Source of the DNA: Planctomycetota bacterium
GTDB taxonomy: Bacteria > Planctomycetota > UBA1135 > GCA-002686595
Reading direction: 5' to 3'
Assembly (NCBI GenBank): GCA_016709875.1
Contig: JADJLZ010000021.1
Coordinates: 31,834-95,833 of the forward strand
Length of the DNA stretch: 64,000 bases
The translations under genes and the position numbers were made by a program. The first letter of the stretch is position 1. Every line of letters begins with the position of its first letter. Below, one piece after another: positions 63,148 through 64,000 of this stretch. Under the pieces are notes generated by a model that worked only from the letters and a program-made list of their open reading frames with translations, was not told the origin of the DNA and made no database searches.

Positions 63148-64000
63148 ATGACCCATTTCAGCTGGCCCATCGACGGCTCGATCGTCGGCTTCTACCTGCT
63201 GCTGACGATGATCGCGGGCCTCGCGGTGCGCAAGTACGTCGGCAAGGTCGAGGACTTCCTCGTCGCGGGTCGTGAGATGAACGTCTATCTGGGCGTCGCG
63301 TCGCTGGCGGCGACCGAGTTCGGGATCATCACCTGCATGTACACGGCGCAGGCCGGGTACAAGCACGGCTCGCGGGTGTGACCGGCGGCCTCGCGCAGGC
63401 CGTGGCGATGCTCGTGATCGGCTGGACGGGTTTCTGCATCCGGCCGCTGCGCGAGTCGGGCGTGATGACGCTGCCCGAGCTCTTCGAGCGCCAGTTCGGG
63501 CCGCGCGTGCGCTGGGCCGCGGGTGTGGTGATCGTGCTCGGCGGGCTGCTCAACATGGGCGTCTTCCTGCGCGTGGGCGGCGAGTTCCTGGTGCTCGTCA
63601 CCGGCTTCGACGCGGGAGCGCTCGAGCTCGTGATGACCGTGCTGCTGCTCGCCGTCGCGGCGTACACGATCCTGGGCGGGATGCTCTCGGTGCTGATCAC
63701 GGACTTCCTGCAGTTCGTGGTGATGAGCCTGGGGCTGATCGCGGTCACGGTGCTGGTGCTCTCGCGCGTGGGCTTCGGGACGATCGTCGAGACGGTCGAG
63801 CAGCACTTCGGCGCGGGCGGGTTCAACCCCTTCGCGAGCGGCGAGCTCGGACCGGCCTACGTCGTCTTCCAGGTGCTCCTGAACGGCGCGGCCACGCTGA
63901 CCTGGATGGCGGTGATCGCGCGCGTGCTCGCGGCCAAGGACGCGCGCACCGCGGGCCGCATCTACACGCGCACGAGCTTCTTCTTCGTGTGCCGCTTCCT
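63148..64000 (+). pseudogene. sodium/solute symporter (SSS family), frameshifted and cut by window edge
   Basis: The first frame (63148-63381) reads MTHFSWPIDGSIVGFYLLLTMIAG, VAGREMNVYLGVASLAATEFG and ends early after YKHG. The next frame continues the same protein: AGVTGGLAQAVAMLVIGWTGFCIRPLRESG, LPELFERQFGPRVRWAAG, and the SSS signature AAYTILGGMLSVLITDFLQFVVM. One base appears to be missing near 63369-63371 (GGC-TTC-GCG would give G-F-A). The gene runs off the right edge. It is either a single-base assembly error or a broken gene. SSS proteins couple Na+ to uptake of sugars, amino acids or other solutes. Confidence 0.8.

Overview
This is a very GC-rich, densely packed bacterial chromosome segment with about 52 protein genes, one tRNA, one clear riboswitch and no phage, insertion sequence or CRISPR array. 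A planctomycete-like organism (Planctomycetota or a close PVC relative) is the best guess. The evidence is a PA14 / sugar-dehydrogenase-type propeller / ThuA / DUF1080 giant protein beside a multihaem cytochrome, many secreted lipoproteins, an FG-GAP/ASPIC protein and parallel beta-helix proteins. This taxonomic call is an inference from gene families, not from a marker gene.

Layout. 1-8 kb: partial GGDEF protein, frameshifted short-chain dehydrogenase, signal peptidase I, secreted M24 peptidase, DMT transporter, a 54-residue basic protein, an AlbA_2 (Schlafen-type) regulator coupled to an ApaH-like phosphatase, and a coupled oxidase/reductase pair resembling DprE1/DprE2. 8-17 kb: a 1123-residue TPR + seven-repeat FG-GAP + ASPIC lipoprotein, an SGNH hydrolase, thioesterase and transporter, then a coupled NUDIX / DUF885 metallopeptidase / degenerate cyanophycinase-like operon. 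17-22 kb: an Aas-like acyltransferase-ligase coupled to thiC behind a TPP riboswitch, and an AlkA-type glycosylase. 22-27 kb: papain-like and M1 peptidase lipoproteins, an extremely acidic small protein, a MORN-type lipoprotein, hemH and tRNA-Met. 27-32 kb: cysteine dioxygenase coupled to a NifS-like enzyme that lacks the catalytic Cys, an orphan ATPase, NhaR divergent from an HPF-like gene and TerC/Alx.

32-41 kb: two tandem alpha/beta-hydrolase paralogues, then a gltX-led minus-strand cluster (FecR/zinc-finger anti-sigma-like protein, YkuE/YaeI-type phosphoesterase, beta-propeller, Ppx/GppA) and an adenosine deaminase. 41-48 kb: dihaem propeller protein, queF, a large membrane protein and a DUF4863-like protein. 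48-61 kb: one plus-strand run of a Cys-rich exported protein, CusC/CusB/CusA-type metal efflux, a pentahaem cytochrome c and the 1125-residue fusion protein. 61-64 kb: beta-helix protein, CutC and a right-truncated, frameshifted sodium/solute symporter.

Genes are arranged in short operons joined by ATGA, GTGA or TGATG overlaps, and several convergent pairs overlap at their 3' ends, so intrinsic terminators are rare. The most interesting points are the cysteine dioxygenase / Cys-less NifS cassette (a predicted cysteine -> cysteine sulfinate -> alanine + sulfite route), and the metal-efflux operon that continues into a pentahaem cytochrome and a sugar-oxidation fusion protein.
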